Positions 16,098-25,441 of a stretch of DNA of 64,000 bases are shown here, piece by piece. The stretch is from Jiangella endophytica (GTDB lineage: Bacteria; Actinomycetota; Actinomycetes; Jiangellales; Jiangellaceae). The translations under genes and the position numbers were made by a program. The stretch covers positions 94,301 through 158,300 of the forward strand of contig NZ_QVAI01000019.1 of the NCBI RefSeq assembly GCF_003427025.1, in the 5' to 3' direction. Below the pieces are notes generated by a model. That model saw only the letters and a list, made by a program, of their open reading frames with translations. It was not told the origin of the DNA and did not search any database. Every line of letters begins with the position of its first letter. Position 1 is the first letter of the stretch.

Positions 16098-18088
16098 GCG
16101 CGTCCAGGCCCACGACGACGGCCACGCCCGCGCGGCCCGCAGGCCCCGGCGGCGGCCGTCCCGGTGGCGGCCCGCCCGGCATGGCGGCCATGGCCGGACC
16201 ACCGCAGAAGGCGCTGAACTTCGGTCCGTCGGCCAAGCGGCTGCTCGGCCGGCTGACCCCGGAGCGCGCCGGCGTGGCGCTGGTGATCGTGCTGGCCGTG
16301 GTCAGCGTGGCGCTCAACGCCATCGGCCCCCGGCTGCTCGGGCACGGCACCGACCTGATCTTCGAGGGCGTCATCGGCCGGCAGCTGCCGGCGGACGTCA
16401 CCAAGGAACAGGCGGTCGAGAACCTGCGTGCCGGCGACCAGGACACCTTCGCCGACATGCTCGCGCACATGGACGTCGTACCAGGTCAGGGCGTCGACTT
16501 CAGTGCGCTGCGTTCGGTGCTGCTGGGCGTGCTGGCGCTGTACGTGGGTGCGTCGCTGTTCATGTGGCTGCAGGCGTACCTGCTCAACACGATCGTGCAG
16601 CGCACCGTGTTCCGGCTGCGCTCCGACGTCGAGGACAAGATCCACCGGCTGCCGCTGCGGTACTTCGACGCCAACTCCCGCGGCGACGTGCTGAGCCGCG
16701 TCACCAACGACATCGACAATGTGTCGCAGAGCCTGCAGCAGACCATGAGCCAGCTGCTGAACTCGCTGCTCACCGTCATCGGCGTGCTCGCCATGATGGT
16801 GTGGATCTCGCCGCTGCTGGCGTTGATCGCGCTGGTGACGATCCCGCTGTCGATGGTCGTGACGGCGCTGATCGCGAAGCGGTCGCAGAAGCAGTTCGTG
16901 GCGCAGTGGGCGCACACCGGCGCGCTGAACGGGCAGATCGAGGAGGCCTACACCGGGCACGCGCTGGTGAAGGTGTTCGGCCGGCAGCGCGAGGTGGAAC
17001 AGTCCTTCGGCGCCAAGAACGAGGAGCTGTACCAGGCGAGCTTCGGCGCCCAGTTCGTGTCCGGGTTGATCATGCCGGCGATGTTCTTCCTCGGGAACCT
17101 CAACTACGTCGCCGTCGCCGTGGTCGGCGGCCTGCGGGTGGCGTCGGGCTCGCTGAGCCTCGGCGAGGTGCAGGCGTTCGTCCAGTACACCCGCCAGTTC
17201 ACCCAGCCGCTCACCCAGCTGGCGTCGATGGCGAACCTGCTGCAGTCCGGTGTCGCGTCGGCGGAGCGGGTGTTCGAGCTGCTCGACGAGCCGGAACAGG
17301 TGCCCGACCCGGCCACCCCGGCGACGCTGGACGACCAGCCGCGCGGGCGGGTCGAGTTCGAGCACGTCACGTTCAGCTACGACCCGGACCAGCCGCTGAT
17401 CGAGGACCTCTCGCTGGTGGCCGAGCCGGGCCGAACGGTGGCCATCGTGGGGCCGACCGGCGCGGGCAAGACCACGCTGGTCAACCTGATCATGCGGTTC
17501 TACGAGCTGCAGGGTGGGCACATCACCATCGACGGCCGCGACATCGCCGAGCTGAGCCGCGACGAGCTGCGCTCGAACATCGGCATGGTGCTGCAGGACA
17601 CCTGGCTGTTCGGCGGCACGATCCGCGAGAACCTCGCCTACGGCGACCCCACGGCGTCGGAGGAGCAGATCCGCTCGGCCGCCGAGGCGACCTACGTCGA
17701 CCGTTTCGTGCACTCGCTGCCCGACGGCTACGACACCGTCATCGACGAGGAGGGCGACAACATCAGCGCCGGTGAGAAGCAGCTGCTCACCATCGCGCGG
17801 GCCTTCCTCGCCGACCCGTCCATCCTCATCCTCGACGAGGCGACGTCGTCGGTCGACACCCGCACCGAGGTGCTCGTCCAGCACGCCATGGCGGCGCTGC
17901 GCAGCGACCGGACCAGCTTCGTCATCGCGCACCGTCTGTCGACGATCCGCGATGCCGACCTGATCCTCGTCATGCGCGACGGCGCCATCGTCGAGCAGGG
18001 CTCGCACGCCGAACTGCTGGAACGGCGCGGCGCGTACTTCGATCTGTACAACAGCCAGTTCGCCGCGCCAGAGGTCGAGGAGGCATAG
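16094..18088 (+). CDS. ABC exporter half-transporter, catalytic partner
   Basis: The 664-residue protein begins with a Pro/Gly-rich tail of about 40 residues, then a six-helix membrane domain with an extended first loop (about residues 85-145). The ATPase domain has Walker [11 protein letters not shown] and Walker [13 protein letters not shown] with the catalytic Glu. Its signature is [15 protein letters not shown], departing from LSGGQ. This complements the upstream subunit, whose Walker B is degenerate but signature normal, so one composite site is consensus. Start and upstream stop overlap (ATGA), implying coupled synthesis. Confidence 0.93.
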   Translation: MSASRPTTTATPARPAGPGGGRPGGGPPGMAAMAGPPQKALNFGPSAKRLLGRLTPERAGVALVIVLAVVSVALNAIGPRLLGHGTDLIFEGVIGRQLPADVTKEQAVENLRAGDQDTFADMLAHMDVVPGQGVDFSALRSVLLGVLALYVGASLFMWLQAYLLNTIVQRTVFRLRSDVEDKIHRLPLRYFDANSRGDVLSRVTNDIDNVSQSLQQTMSQLLNSLLTVIGVLAMMVWISPLLALIALVTIPLSMVVTALIAKRSQKQFVAQWAHTGALNGQIEEAYTGHALVKVFGRQREVEQSFGAKNEELYQASFGAQFVSGLIMPAMFFLGNLNYVAVAVVGGLRVASGSLSLGEVQAFVQYTRQFTQPLTQLASMANLLQSGVASAERVFELLDEPEQVPDPATPATLDDQPRGRVEFEHVTFSYDPDQPLIEDLSLVAEPGRTVAIVGPTGAGKTTLVNLIMRFYELQGGHITIDGRDIAELSRDELRSNIGMVLQDTWLFGGTIRENLAYGDPTASEEQIRSAAEATYVDRFVHSLPDGYDTVIDEEGDNISAGEKQLLTIARAFLADPSILILDEATSSVDTRTEVLVQHAMAALRSDRTSFVIAHRLSTIRDADLILVMRDGAIVEQGSHAELLERRGAYFDLYNSQFAAPEVEEA

Positions 18089-18111
18089 GTTTCATGCAGG
18101 GAGGGGTCACG

Positions 18112-18942
18112 GTGGCGAAGAAGAGCGGCAAGGCGGGGTCCGAAGATCAGGTGGCACGGCTGCCGAAGAAGATCTACGAGAAGGAGCTGTTCCGCCTCCA
18201 GGCGGAGCTGGTGAAGCTGCAGGAGTGGGTCCGCCTCGAGGGCGCCCGCGTCGTCGTGGTCTTCGAGGGGCGCGACGCGGCCGGCAAGGGCAGCACGATC
18301 AAGCGGGTCACGCAGTACCTGAACCCGCGCATCGCGCGCATCGCCGCCCTGCCGGCGCCCACGGAGCGCCAGCGCGGGCAGTGGTACTTCCAGCGCTACG
18401 TCGAGCACCTGCCGGCCGCCGGCGAGATCGTGCTGTTCGACCGGAGCTGGTACAACCGCGCCGGGGTCGAGCGGGTCATGGGCTTCTGCACGAAGGAGGA
18501 GTACCAGCGCTTCCTCAGCCAGTCGCCGATCTTCGAGCGGATGCTGGTCGAGGACGGCATCCTGCTGCGCAAGTACTGGTTCTCGGTCAGCGACGCGGAG
18601 CAGGAACGCCGGTTCCGGTCGCGGCTCGAGGACCCGATGCGCCGGTGGAAGCTCTCACCGATGGACCTCGAGTCGATCAGCCGCTGGGAGGACTACTCCC
18701 GCGCCAAGGACGACATGTTCGTGCACACCGACATCCCCGAGGCGCCGTGGTACGTGGTCGAGAGTGAGGACAAGCGGGCCGCGCGCATCAACATGATCGC
18801 GCACCTGCTCGCGACCATCCCGTACCACGAGGTGCAGCGCCGGCCGCTGGACCTGCCCCCGCGGCCGGCGGCCAAGGGCTACGAGCGGCCGCCCCGCGAG
18901 CTGCAGACGTACGTGCCGGACCACGCGAACTCGCTCAGGTGA
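18112..18942 (+). CDS. ppk2: Polyphosphate kinase 2 family protein
   Basis: PPK2 enzymes transfer phosphate between polyphosphate and nucleotides. The 276-residue protein shows Walker A FEGRDAAGKGSTIKRV, then the lid and Walker B region LFDRSWYNRAGVERVMGFC and KYWFSVSDAEQERRF. A GTG at 18112 follows GGGAGGGG at good spacing; an ATG at 18094 would add six residues. It sits just after the ABC exporter on the same strand but has no obvious functional link. The gene ends eight bases inside the convergent ankyrin gene. Confidence 0.93.
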   Translation: MAKKSGKAGSEDQVARLPKKIYEKELFRLQAELVKLQEWVRLEGARVVVVFEGRDAAGKGSTIKRVTQYLNPRIARIAALPAPTERQRGQWYFQRYVEHLPAAGEIVLFDRSWYNRAGVERVMGFCTKEEYQRFLSQSPIFERMLVEDGILLRKYWFSVSDAEQERRFRSRLEDPMRRWKLSPMDLESISRWEDYSRAKDDMFVHTDIPEAPWYVVESEDKRAARINMIAHLLATIPYHEVQRRPLDLPPRPAAKGYERPPRELQTYVPDHANSLR

Positions 18943-20485
18943 TCTCCTCGGCCACGGCCCGGACCTCGTCGGAGAACGCGTAGTCCTCCGGCAACCGCAC
19001 GCCGTGGCCGAGGAGGGCTCGCGCGCATCCGGGCCAGTCGCCGGGGATCGCGGTCTCCTGGTTGTTCAGCGACGCCCACGACAGCGTGCCGACGACGGTG
19101 TCGCCGAAGCCGTGCTCCGCAGTGGGGTCGGCGCCGTGCTCGAGGAGGAACCGGGTCAACGCGGCGTCGCCGCGGAAGACGGCGTGGTTCAGCGCGCTCG
19201 CCTGCCAGTCGCCGCCGGGTTCGTCGACCGGCCAGCCCGCCTCGACCAGGAGCCGGACGGCGTCGGCGGCGCCCTCGCCGGCGAGATCGGGCAGCAGCCG
19301 CCGCTGACCGTCGTCGAGCCGGCCGGGCAGGTCGGGGTGCGCCGCCAGCAGCCGCCGGGTGTCGTCGCCGTCGCCGCGCGCGCAGGCGGCGATCAGCTCG
19401 TCGAGTGGCGCGTCGTCCGCCACACCCGCGGCGTCGGCGGGCAGGAGCGCGGCGATCTCGGGTCGCCCGAACCGCAGCGCCATGCGGTGCGGGTCGACGC
19501 CGTCCGGCGTGACGGCGCGCGGGTCCGCCCCGGCGTCGAGCAGTAGCCGCACGAACGCCGTCGAGCAGCGTCGTCGCAGTGCGAACAGCAGCGGCGAGCC
19601 CCACGTCGGCGACGGCTCGTTGGCGTCGCCGCCGTGCTCGAGCAGCAGCCGCAGCACGTCGGGGTCGTGGTGGTCGGAGACGGCGTACATGGCGTTCGTG
19701 CCGGTCACGGTCGCGCCGGCGGCGAGGAGCAGCCGGGCGCACTCGGGGTCGCCGAGGCCGTGGTACAGCGACTCGCCGTCGTCCGGATCGGCGCCGGCGG
19801 CGAGCAGCAGGGCCGTCAGCTCGCGATCGTGGGTCACGCCCGCGGCACCGTAGAGCGCGGTCAGCGGGTGGTGGCCGCCGGACGGCGTGACCGCCTGGTT
19901 CGGGTCGGCGCCCGCGGTCAGCAGTTCGCGGGCGCAGGCACGGATGCCGTCGGCGAACTCGGGGAGCCGCACCAGCGACGAATGCGTGACGGCGAAGAGC
20001 GGCGGCACGCCGAGCGTGCCGCCGGGCCGGTGCACCCAGCCGGGGTCGGCGGCGATCGCGGCGGTGACGGCGGCGAGGTCGCCGGTCGCGGTGACGACGT
20101 CGGCGGAGGTGGCGCCGGCGGGAGTGGCGCCGGTGGGGGCGGCCCCGGTGAGATCGACGCCGTCGCGGAGCCGCCGGGCCGCCTCCTCGGGGCGGGCGGC
20201 ATGCGTGCCGCCGATCGAGTCGCCGGCGTACACCAGCCGCAGCCAGCCGGCCGTCGACACGTCGCGGACATCGTCGACGTGCCGGCGCAGCGCGGCCCAG
20301 GACGCGAACCCGTACTCGCGGGCGATGCATGACTGCGCGTCGCGCAGCTGCGGCTCGCCGGCGTGCGGCATCGTGGCGCCGAACCGGGCCGCTGCCGCTG
20401 GATCGCCGTCGCGCAGTGCGCGCAGCAGCGCCTTGGCCTGCTTCTTCAGGTGGCCGAGGTGGGGTCGAGCGGGTAGCTCGGACAT
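18935..20485 (-). CDS. Ankyrin repeat protein
   Basis: The 516-residue protein has a short helical head (ARPHLGHLKKQAKALLRALRDG) and then many ankyrin-type units such as ELTALLLAAGADPDD, ECARLLLAAGATVTG, VLRLLLEHGGDANEP and AFVRLLLDAGADPRA. No signal peptide or membrane helix is present, so it should be cytoplasmic. Ankyrin repeats bind other proteins; no partner is evident nearby. The ATG at 20485 follows GGAGGT. Confidence 0.88.
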   Translation of the reverse strand: MSELPARPHLGHLKKQAKALLRALRDGDPAAAARFGATMPHAGEPQLRDAQSCIAREYGFASWAALRRHVDDVRDVSTAGWLRLVYAGDSIGGTHAARPEEAARRLRDGVDLTGAAPTGATPAGATSADVVTATGDLAAVTAAIAADPGWVHRPGGTLGVPPLFAVTHSSLVRLPEFADGIRACARELLTAGADPNQAVTPSGGHHPLTALYGAAGVTHDRELTALLLAAGADPDDGESLYHGLGDPECARLLLAAGATVTGTNAMYAVSDHHDPDVLRLLLEHGGDANEPSPTWGSPLLFALRRRCSTAFVRLLLDAGADPRAVTPDGVDPHRMALRFGRPEIAALLPADAAGVADDAPLDELIAACARGDGDDTRRLLAAHPDLPGRLDDGQRRLLPDLAGEGAADAVRLLVEAGWPVDEPGGDWQASALNHAVFRGDAALTRFLLEHGADPTAEHGFGDTVVGTLSWASLNNQETAIPGDWPGCARALLGHGVRLPEDYAFSDEVRAVAEEIT

Positions 20486-20620
20486 CGAGACCTCCGTGCG
20501 CGAGAGCGCCGATGGTCCGCACGGTCGGCCGCACAAAGGCTCGGACGATGATGCATCGACGGAGTGGGTTCGACCCTGCCCGCGGACCCGGACGCGGCTC
20601 CGGCCGCGATGCCGCCGAGC

Positions 20621-20821
20621 CTACCTCGTCGCCGCCCGGGCGATGGGCAGCAGGAGCTCCAGCGTGGGCCGCCGCCCGCCGGACTCCAGCCGGGACAGCG
20701 TGCTCACCGAGAAGCCCGTGGTCTCCGACAGCTGGGTCAGCGTGACTCCGCGCTGCTGCCGCAGCTCGCGCAGCCGTGGCCCGACGGCGGCGAGGACCCG
20801 GCCGAGCGACTCGTCCTCCAT
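20621..20821 (-). CDS. Truncated XRE family regulator
   Basis: Only 66 codons remain. They form a complete XRE helix-turn-helix (LRELRQQRGVTLTQLSETTG, FSVSTLSRLESGGRRPTLEL, then LLPIARAATR and stop). Relatives normally continue after LPIARA into a cupin sensor of about 120 residues; no cupin-like sequence is seen in the 135 bases that follow. It is divergent from a flavin oxidoreductase, the usual partner of this regulator type. It may be a degraded gene or a DNA-binding-only version. Confidence 0.75.
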   Translation of the reverse strand: MEDESLGRVLAAVGPRLRELRQQRGVTLTQLSETTGFSVSTLSRLESGGRRPTLELLLPIARAATR

Positions 20822-20831
20822 GGACAGGAGT

Positions 20832-20846
20832 TTGCCAGATCGGCAA
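20832..20846. promoter_or_regulatory. Candidate operator between XRE gene and oxidoreductase
   Basis: TTGCC (20832-20836) and GGCAA (20842-20846) form an inverted repeat in the 66-base divergent gap. A further TTGCC copy lies about 16 bases away toward the oxidoreductase. This is a natural site for the adjacent XRE protein; the assignment is inference. Confidence 0.4.
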
Positions 20847-20887
20847 CGAACCTTGCCGTCTCGCCGACGCTCGCGCACGATGGCATC

Positions 20888-21853
20888 ATGACTAATGAGA
20901 ACCGTTACGACGTGGTGGTGATCGGCGGCGGGGCGGCCGGACTGAGTGGCGCGCTGACGCTGTCGCGGGCGCGGCGGTCGGTGCTGGTGATCGACGCCGG
21001 GGAGCAGCGCAACGCGCCCGCCGGCGGCGTGCACAACTACCTCGGCCGTGAGGGCACGGCGCCGGGCGAGCTGTACCGCATCGGCCGCTCGGAGATCGAG
21101 GGGTACGGCGGCGAGTTCCTGGCCGGGGCGGTGGCCGAGGTGACCGGCGCGGCCGGCGACTTCACCGTCCGGACGGAGGGCGGCGAGGAGGTGCGGGCGC
21201 GGCGCATCCTGCTGGCCACCGGTGGTGTCGACGAGCTGCCGGACGTGCCCGGCGTCCGCGAGCGCTGGGGTCGCGACGTCCTGCACTGCCCGTACTGCCA
21301 CGGCTGGGAGGTGCGGGACCGGGCCGTCGGCGTCCTGGCGACGTCGGCCGCCGCCGTGCATCACGCGCAGCTGTTCCGTCAGTGGTCCGCTGACGTCACG
21401 TTGTTCACGCACACCGCGCCCGCCCTCGACGACGCGCAGCTGGCCGATCTCGCCGGCCGCGGCGTGCGAGTCGTCGAAGGGACGGTCGCGGCGCTGCGGA
21501 TCGAGGCCGACGCGCTGACCGGCGCCGAGGTCGAGGGCGGCCTCGTCGTCCCCGTCGGCGCCATGGTCGTCGCGCCGAAGCCGATCGCGCGTGTCGGCAT
21601 GGTCGCCGGGCTCGGTCTCACCGCCGTCGAGCAGGAACGCGGCGGCATGATCGCCGGGACCGCCGTCGCCGTCGACCCGATGGGCGGCACCTCGGTGCCC
21701 GGCATCTGGGCGGCCGGCAACGTCGCCGACGTGTTCGCGACCGTGATCAAGTCGGCGGCGGCCGGAGTGGACGCCGCTGCCATGATCAACATGACCCTCG
21801 TGAACGAGGGTGTCTACTCGCCGGCGCGCGCCGAGGCGGCCGCCGCGAGCTGA
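20888..21853 (+). CDS. Thioredoxin-reductase-like NAD(P)/FAD oxidoreductase
   Basis: The 321-residue flavoprotein has an FAD-binding motif VVVIGGGAAGLSGALTLSRA at the N-terminus, a redox-type CPYC near residue 138 and a second FAD site GIWAAGNVAD near the C-terminus. This resembles the thioredoxin reductase fold, though partner and substrate are not readable. The NADP-binding loop (GVLATSAAAVHHAQLFRQ) lacks a clean GxGxxA, as in many orphan family members. It is divergent from the truncated XRE gene, and its last 40 bases overlap the convergent lipoprotein gene. Confidence 0.85.
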   Translation: MTNENRYDVVVIGGGAAGLSGALTLSRARRSVLVIDAGEQRNAPAGGVHNYLGREGTAPGELYRIGRSEIEGYGGEFLAGAVAEVTGAAGDFTVRTEGGEEVRARRILLATGGVDELPDVPGVRERWGRDVLHCPYCHGWEVRDRAVGVLATSAAAVHHAQLFRQWSADVTLFTHTAPALDDAQLADLAGRGVRVVEGTVAALRIEADALTGAEVEGGLVVPVGAMVVAPKPIARVGMVAGLGLTAVEQERGGMIAGTAVAVDPMGGTSVPGIWAAGNVADVFATVIKSAAAGVDAAAMINMTLVNEGVYSPARAEAAAAS

Positions 21854-22860
21854 GGCAGGTAGTCGTCGAGCATCCACGGAATCGACAGCACAGTCGGTGC
21901 GGAGCTGGCGGTCACGTAGTCCTCGCCGGCGATCGGGGCGAACGCGCCCGCGGCGACGGCCGGGATCTGCGCGTACGCCGGGTTCGCCGCGAACGCGTCC
22001 GCCGCCGCCTGGTCGTTGAACCACGCGACGAACACGTCGGACTCGACGTCGCCGGCCAGCTCCGGCGAGACGTAGTAGTAGACGCCGTCGCCCTCCGCGT
22101 GCTCGTCGACGTAGGGCGCCTGAGTCATGCCGAGGTCGGTGAGCAGCCGCACGCGCACGTCGTCGGACGTGTAGAGCGCGAGCTGCGCGCCGTCCTCGGC
22201 GCCGTAGGCGAAGGTCGCGCCGGCCAGCTCCGGGAACTCGTCGGTGCGGGTGGCGAGGTAGTCCTCCGTCTCGGCGACCAGCTGCTCGGCCTCGGCCTCG
22301 CGGCCCAGCGCCTGGCCGATGACGGTGGTCTGCTGCTGCCAGGGCGTGCTCCATGGTGCGTCCGGGTAGGCGACGGTGGGCGCGATGGCGCTGAGCGTGT
22401 CGTACTCCTCCTGCGTGATGCCGGAGTAGACGGCGAGGATGACGTCGGGCTGCTCCTCGGCGATCGCCTCGTACGGGATCTCCTCGCCGGCGGCGTTCGG
22501 CAGCAACGTCGGCAGTTCGGCGTCGCCGAGGGTCTCGCGCACCCACGGCAGCACGCCCTCGTCGTCGCCGCCGTAGTCGAAGAACGGCATCGCTACCGGC
22601 GTGACGCCCAGCGCCAGGGCCGCGTCCTGGTTCGACGGCCCCCACGTGACGACGCGCTCCGGCGCCTCGTCGATGGTCGTGGAGCCGAGGGCGTGGTCGA
22701 TCGTGACGGGGAACGCGTCGCCGTCCGCTGGTGGGGTGCCGGTGCCGGCGTTGTCGCCGGGGGAGTCGCCGGGGGAGTCGTCGTCGGAGCCGCAGCCGGT
22801 GAGGGCTGCCGCGCCGAGCAGCAGGACGAGCAGGGACGTGGGCAGGCGTCGAGAACTCAC
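21814..22860 (-). CDS. Iron-siderophore ABC transporter substrate-binding lipoprotein
   Basis: The 348-residue protein has a lipoprotein signal (LLVLLLGAAALTGCGS, lipid on the Cys), an acidic linker and a FecB/BtuF-type binding domain (ERVVTWGPSNQDAALALGV, then IAEEQPDVILAVYSGITQEEYDTL). It would capture ferric siderophores at the outer face of the membrane. No permease or ATPase gene is adjacent, so it must share components encoded elsewhere. The GTG at 22860 lies ten bases from a good iron box, which implies repression by a DtxR/IdeR-type regulator when iron is plentiful. Confidence 0.9.
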   Translation of the reverse strand: MSSRRLPTSLLVLLLGAAALTGCGSDDDSPGDSPGDNAGTGTPPADGDAFPVTIDHALGSTTIDEAPERVVTWGPSNQDAALALGVTPVAMPFFDYGGDDEGVLPWVRETLGDAELPTLLPNAAGEEIPYEAIAEEQPDVILAVYSGITQEEYDTLSAIAPTVAYPDAPWSTPWQQQTTVIGQALGREAEAEQLVAETEDYLATRTDEFPELAGATFAYGAEDGAQLALYTSDDVRVRLLTDLGMTQAPYVDEHAEGDGVYYYVSPELAGDVESDVFVAWFNDQAAADAFAANPAYAQIPAVAAGAFAPIAGEDYVTASSAPTVLSIPWMLDDYLPQLAAAASARAGE

Positions 22861-22869
22861 CGGGCCAAG

Positions 22870-22888
22870 TTAGCTCAGGCAAACCTAA
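22870..22888 (-). promoter_or_regulatory. Iron box (DtxR/IdeR/DmdR1-type operator)
   Basis: The 19-base site, read on the minus strand, begins TTAGGTTTGCC and ends GAGCTAA. It matches the actinomycete iron-box pattern (TTAGGTTAG then CTAACCTAA) at about 15 of 19 positions. It covers the likely promoter of the siderophore-binding lipoprotein: TAACTT next to it sits six bases before the GTG. Confidence 0.75.
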
Positions 22889-23014
22889 CTTCGCATCTCG
22901 GGGGGTTCGGCCGGCCCCGCCCCGATCTGGTGCGGCGTGGGTGGGTTGCGCTCGCGGGCAGCCGTCGTCCCGGCCCCGGGATGGACCGATCCGGGGCCGG
23001 GCGGCGCGTTCGCG

Positions 23015-23755
23015 TCAGGTGGTGACGGTGCCGGTGAGCCGGCAGGCGTCGGCCCAGCGGGCCGGGTCGGTGCCGCTGCGGGGCTCGACCAGGGCGGCGC
23101 AGTCGGCGATGGTCAGCTCGAGCAGCTGGTGCAGCAGCGCGTCGGGATCGGAGACGCACGCGTTGGCGACACCCTCGACTGCGCAGCGGACCGCCGTGGG
23201 CGCTGCGTAGCGCTGGAATCCCTTCATCGTGGTCTGCTCGCCCTCGGCGAAGTCGTACGCCCAGCGGGCCGCCACCGGGACCTTGGCCAGTGCCTGGCGG
23301 CTGCGCTCGGTGAGCGTGCCGGACGGCCGGTGGTCGAGCTCGTCGAGGATCCGCTCGGCCGACAGCAGCGCGACCGCCAGCACACGCTGGCGCTCGGCCG
23401 ACGCGACCGGCAGTGCCGTCTGGGCGACCCGCAGCGTGATGTGGACGTCCATGCGCGGATCGTCGGAGTCGACCCCGATGACCATGGGGACCAGCGGTGC
23501 CAGCCGTGGCCGGCGATCGTCGGAGATGGCGTCGTTCACCAGCCGGGCGACGGCGGCCAGGAGTGGATGCGTGCAGGCCGGGTGGTCGCTCCAGCGCTCG
23601 CCGGCGAGGTAGGACGCGAATTCCATGAAGCACGCGCCCTTGCGTGCGTTGCGGTGTTTGCCCTTCGAGAGCACCGGCAACATGCCTGGTGCGTCGTTGT
23701 GGAGACCGGACATGGATGCACCCCGAGAGTCTTCGGCGGGTTGTGTGTTCACCAT
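23015..23755 (-). CDS. Hypothetical protein
   Basis: The 246-residue protein is not recognised. It has no signal peptide or membrane helix. The body is mostly helical with a Cys-containing segment (KGACFMEFASYLAGERWSDHP) near residue 45, DDPRMDVHITLRVAQTALPV in the middle, and ASAERQRVLAVALLSAERIL. The ATG at 23755 follows AGGAG at good spacing. Codon use is like its neighbours, so it is a resident gene. The pattern recalls actinomycete proteins of unknown function; no role is proposed. Confidence 0.75.
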   Translation of the reverse strand: MVNTQPAEDSRGASMSGLHNDAPGMLPVLSKGKHRNARKGACFMEFASYLAGERWSDHPACTHPLLAAVARLVNDAISDDRRPRLAPLVPMVIGVDSDDPRMDVHITLRVAQTALPVASAERQRVLAVALLSAERILDELDHRPSGTLTERSRQALAKVPVAARWAYDFAEGEQTTMKGFQRYAAPTAVRCAVEGVANACVSDPDALLHQLLELTIADCAALVEPRSGTDPARWADACRLTGTVTT

Positions 23756-23822
23756 CTTGCTCCTGATCACGCCCGGATTCCACTGCTTTGCGCGGAGCTT
23801 TTGCGTCGCCCGGCGAGGGTGG

Positions 23823-24512
23823 TCAGGAGCCGCGCCGGGACTCCTCGGCGACGAGCGCGGCGGCGGCGGCGAGCCGTTCGCGTTCGGCCGGGGTCAGTTG
23901 CGGGTCGGCGCCGCGGCGGGCTTTGGCGGCGTCGAGGTGGTGCAGCGGCGCGCCGCCGGCGGCGGACAGGAACGGCCCGATGGACGCGGCCGCGAACGGC
24001 GCCAGCCCGGCCTCGTCGCTCACGGCGACCTGCGCCAGGATGAGTGCCGAGAACACGACGTCGAGGTCGGCGGGGCCGTCGGTGGCGTTGCGCCAGTCGA
24101 TGAGGGCCGGCCCGTCCGGCGTCAGCACCACGTTGTCGGGATGCAGGTCCAGGTGGACGACGGTGTCGGCGGCCGACCCGGCGGGGCGCGCGTGACCGGA
24201 CGGCGGGACGGCGTGCAACCGCCGGTGCAACCCGGCCAGGACGACGGCGGCGTCGGCGGCCGTCAGCTCGCCGCCGAGGACCGCTTGGAGCAGCGTCGGC
24301 CCGGTCAGCCGATCGAGCACGAGGTCCGGACCAGTGGCCGCATGGACGGCGGGCGCGGGGAAGCCGTGGGCGCGGACATGCGTCATGACGGCGGCCTCGG
24401 TCGCGGCGGACCCGCCGTCGCGGTATCGGCGCAGCACCTGCCCGCCGCCGAACGCGTAGACGTCGGCGGTGCGGCCGGTGCCGACCAGCTCCAGGCCTGT
24501 CACGTCGGTCAT
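23823..24512 (-). CDS. Aminoglycoside phosphotransferase (APH) family protein
   Basis: The 229-residue protein has a kinase-like fold: an N-lobe (GRTADVYAFGGGQVLRRY), the catalytic loop VVHLDLHPDNVVL and the metal-binding segment ALIDWRNATDGPADLD. The family phosphorylates small molecules such as aminoglycosides, choline or homoserine; most uncharacterised members are not resistance genes. It is shorter than classical APH enzymes. The ATG at 24512 is chosen because the family N-lobe begins directly after it. The next gene upstream on this strand is a methyltransferase, 152 bases away. Confidence 0.85.
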   Translation of the reverse strand: MTDVTGLELVGTGRTADVYAFGGGQVLRRYRDGGSAATEAAVMTHVRAHGFPAPAVHAATGPDLVLDRLTGPTLLQAVLGGELTAADAAVVLAGLHRRLHAVPPSGHARPAGSAADTVVHLDLHPDNVVLTPDGPALIDWRNATDGPADLDVVFSALILAQVAVSDEAGLAPFAAASIGPFLSAAGGAPLHHLDAAKARRGADPQLTPAERERLAAAAALVAEESRRGS

Positions 24513-24664
24513 GGACCGAGCGTAGGCGAGCCCTCCGACGGCGTCCGGGCGCACCATGGGGGCGCGGCGTGCCCCGGTTCGGGTGCCGGTCGACCGCGAG
24601 CTGAGCGGCCGCGCTCGTGGCCGGTGGCGGCCGCCTTCCCTGAGCCGGTCGGCGTGCGGCCGCG

Positions 24665-25363
24665 TCAGTGCACCTCCTCGGGGGCGGCGCCGGCCTTGGC
24701 GATCAGGTAGGCCTGCGGCATCTTCTCCGGCGGCCGGGCCGCCCGGACCAGGCGCGCCTCGACGGTGAGCCCGGCCGCCGTGAGCAGCTCGGCGATGTGC
24801 TCGGGTGGCAGCCGATAGGCGTCGGCGGAGACCGAGTGCCCGTAGGCCTGCTCGACCCGGACGCGTTCGTCGCCCACCTGGAAGGCCAGCAGCACCCGGC
24901 CGCCGGGGCGTAGGACGCGGCGGAACTCGGCGAACACGCCGGGGAGCAGCTCGGGCGGCGTGTGGATGATCGAGTACCACGCGACGAGCCCGGCCAGGCC
25001 GCCGTCGGCGAGGTCGAGCGCGGTCATGGAGCCGACGGTGAAGGGGATGTCGGGGTGGGCGGCGCGGGCGATCTCGATCATCGCTGGTGAGAGGTCGATG
25101 CCGGAGATGTCGAGGCCGAGGCGGTGCAGGTAGCCGGTGATGCGGCCCGGGCCGCAGCCCACCTCGACCACCGGCCCGGCGTCGGCCCCGGCGTCGGTTG
25201 CGGCATCGGTTCCGGTGCCGACCATCGACGCGAAGGCGTCGAGCATGGCGCGGTCGAACGGCTCGCCGGCGAGGTGGTCGCGGAGCTGCTCGGCATAGGA
25301 CGCGGCGACGGTGTCGTAGGCGGCGCGCGTGGCGGTGAGGAAGTCGGGTTCGATCACGGTCAC
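24665..25363 (-). CDS. SAM-dependent class I methyltransferase
   Basis: The 232-residue protein has SAM motif I PVVEVGCGPGRITGYL, motif II ISGIDLSPAMIEIA, and the later FRRVLRPGGRVLLAFQVGD. The head FLTATRAAYDTVAASYAEQLRD is typical of small-molecule methyltransferases. The substrate is not readable. The start is uncertain: GTGs at 25390, 25363 and 25357 are possible and none has a clear ribosome binding site. It is divergent from the HTH/Clp-N pair across a region with two inverted repeats. Confidence 0.85.
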   Translation of the reverse strand: MTVIEPDFLTATRAAYDTVAASYAEQLRDHLAGEPFDRAMLDAFASMVGTGTDAATDAGADAGPVVEVGCGPGRITGYLHRLGLDISGIDLSPAMIEIARAAHPDIPFTVGSMTALDLADGGLAGLVAWYSIIHTPPELLPGVFAEFRRVLRPGGRVLLAFQVGDERVRVEQAYGHSVSADAYRLPPEHIAELLTAAGLTVEARLVRAARPPEKMPQAYLIAKAGAAPEEVH

Positions 25364-25395
25364 GACCGTATCGGCGGCCACCGACAGCACCTCTC

Positions 25396-25441
25396 GTCAA
25401 CACGTGTTGACAACGATGAGCTGTCAGCTTATGTTGACAGC
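25396..25441. promoter_or_regulatory. Double operator between methyltransferase and HTH/Clp-N pair
   Basis: A perfect 16-base palindrome (25396-25411, GTCAACAC and its complement) and a second inverted repeat GCTGTCA/TGACAGC (25420-25426, 25435-25441) share the half-site TGTTGACA, which occurs at 25405-25412 and 25432-25439. They occupy the promoter region of the HTH gene, the second ending at its ATG. The HTH protein is the obvious candidate to bind; this is inference. Confidence 0.6.
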
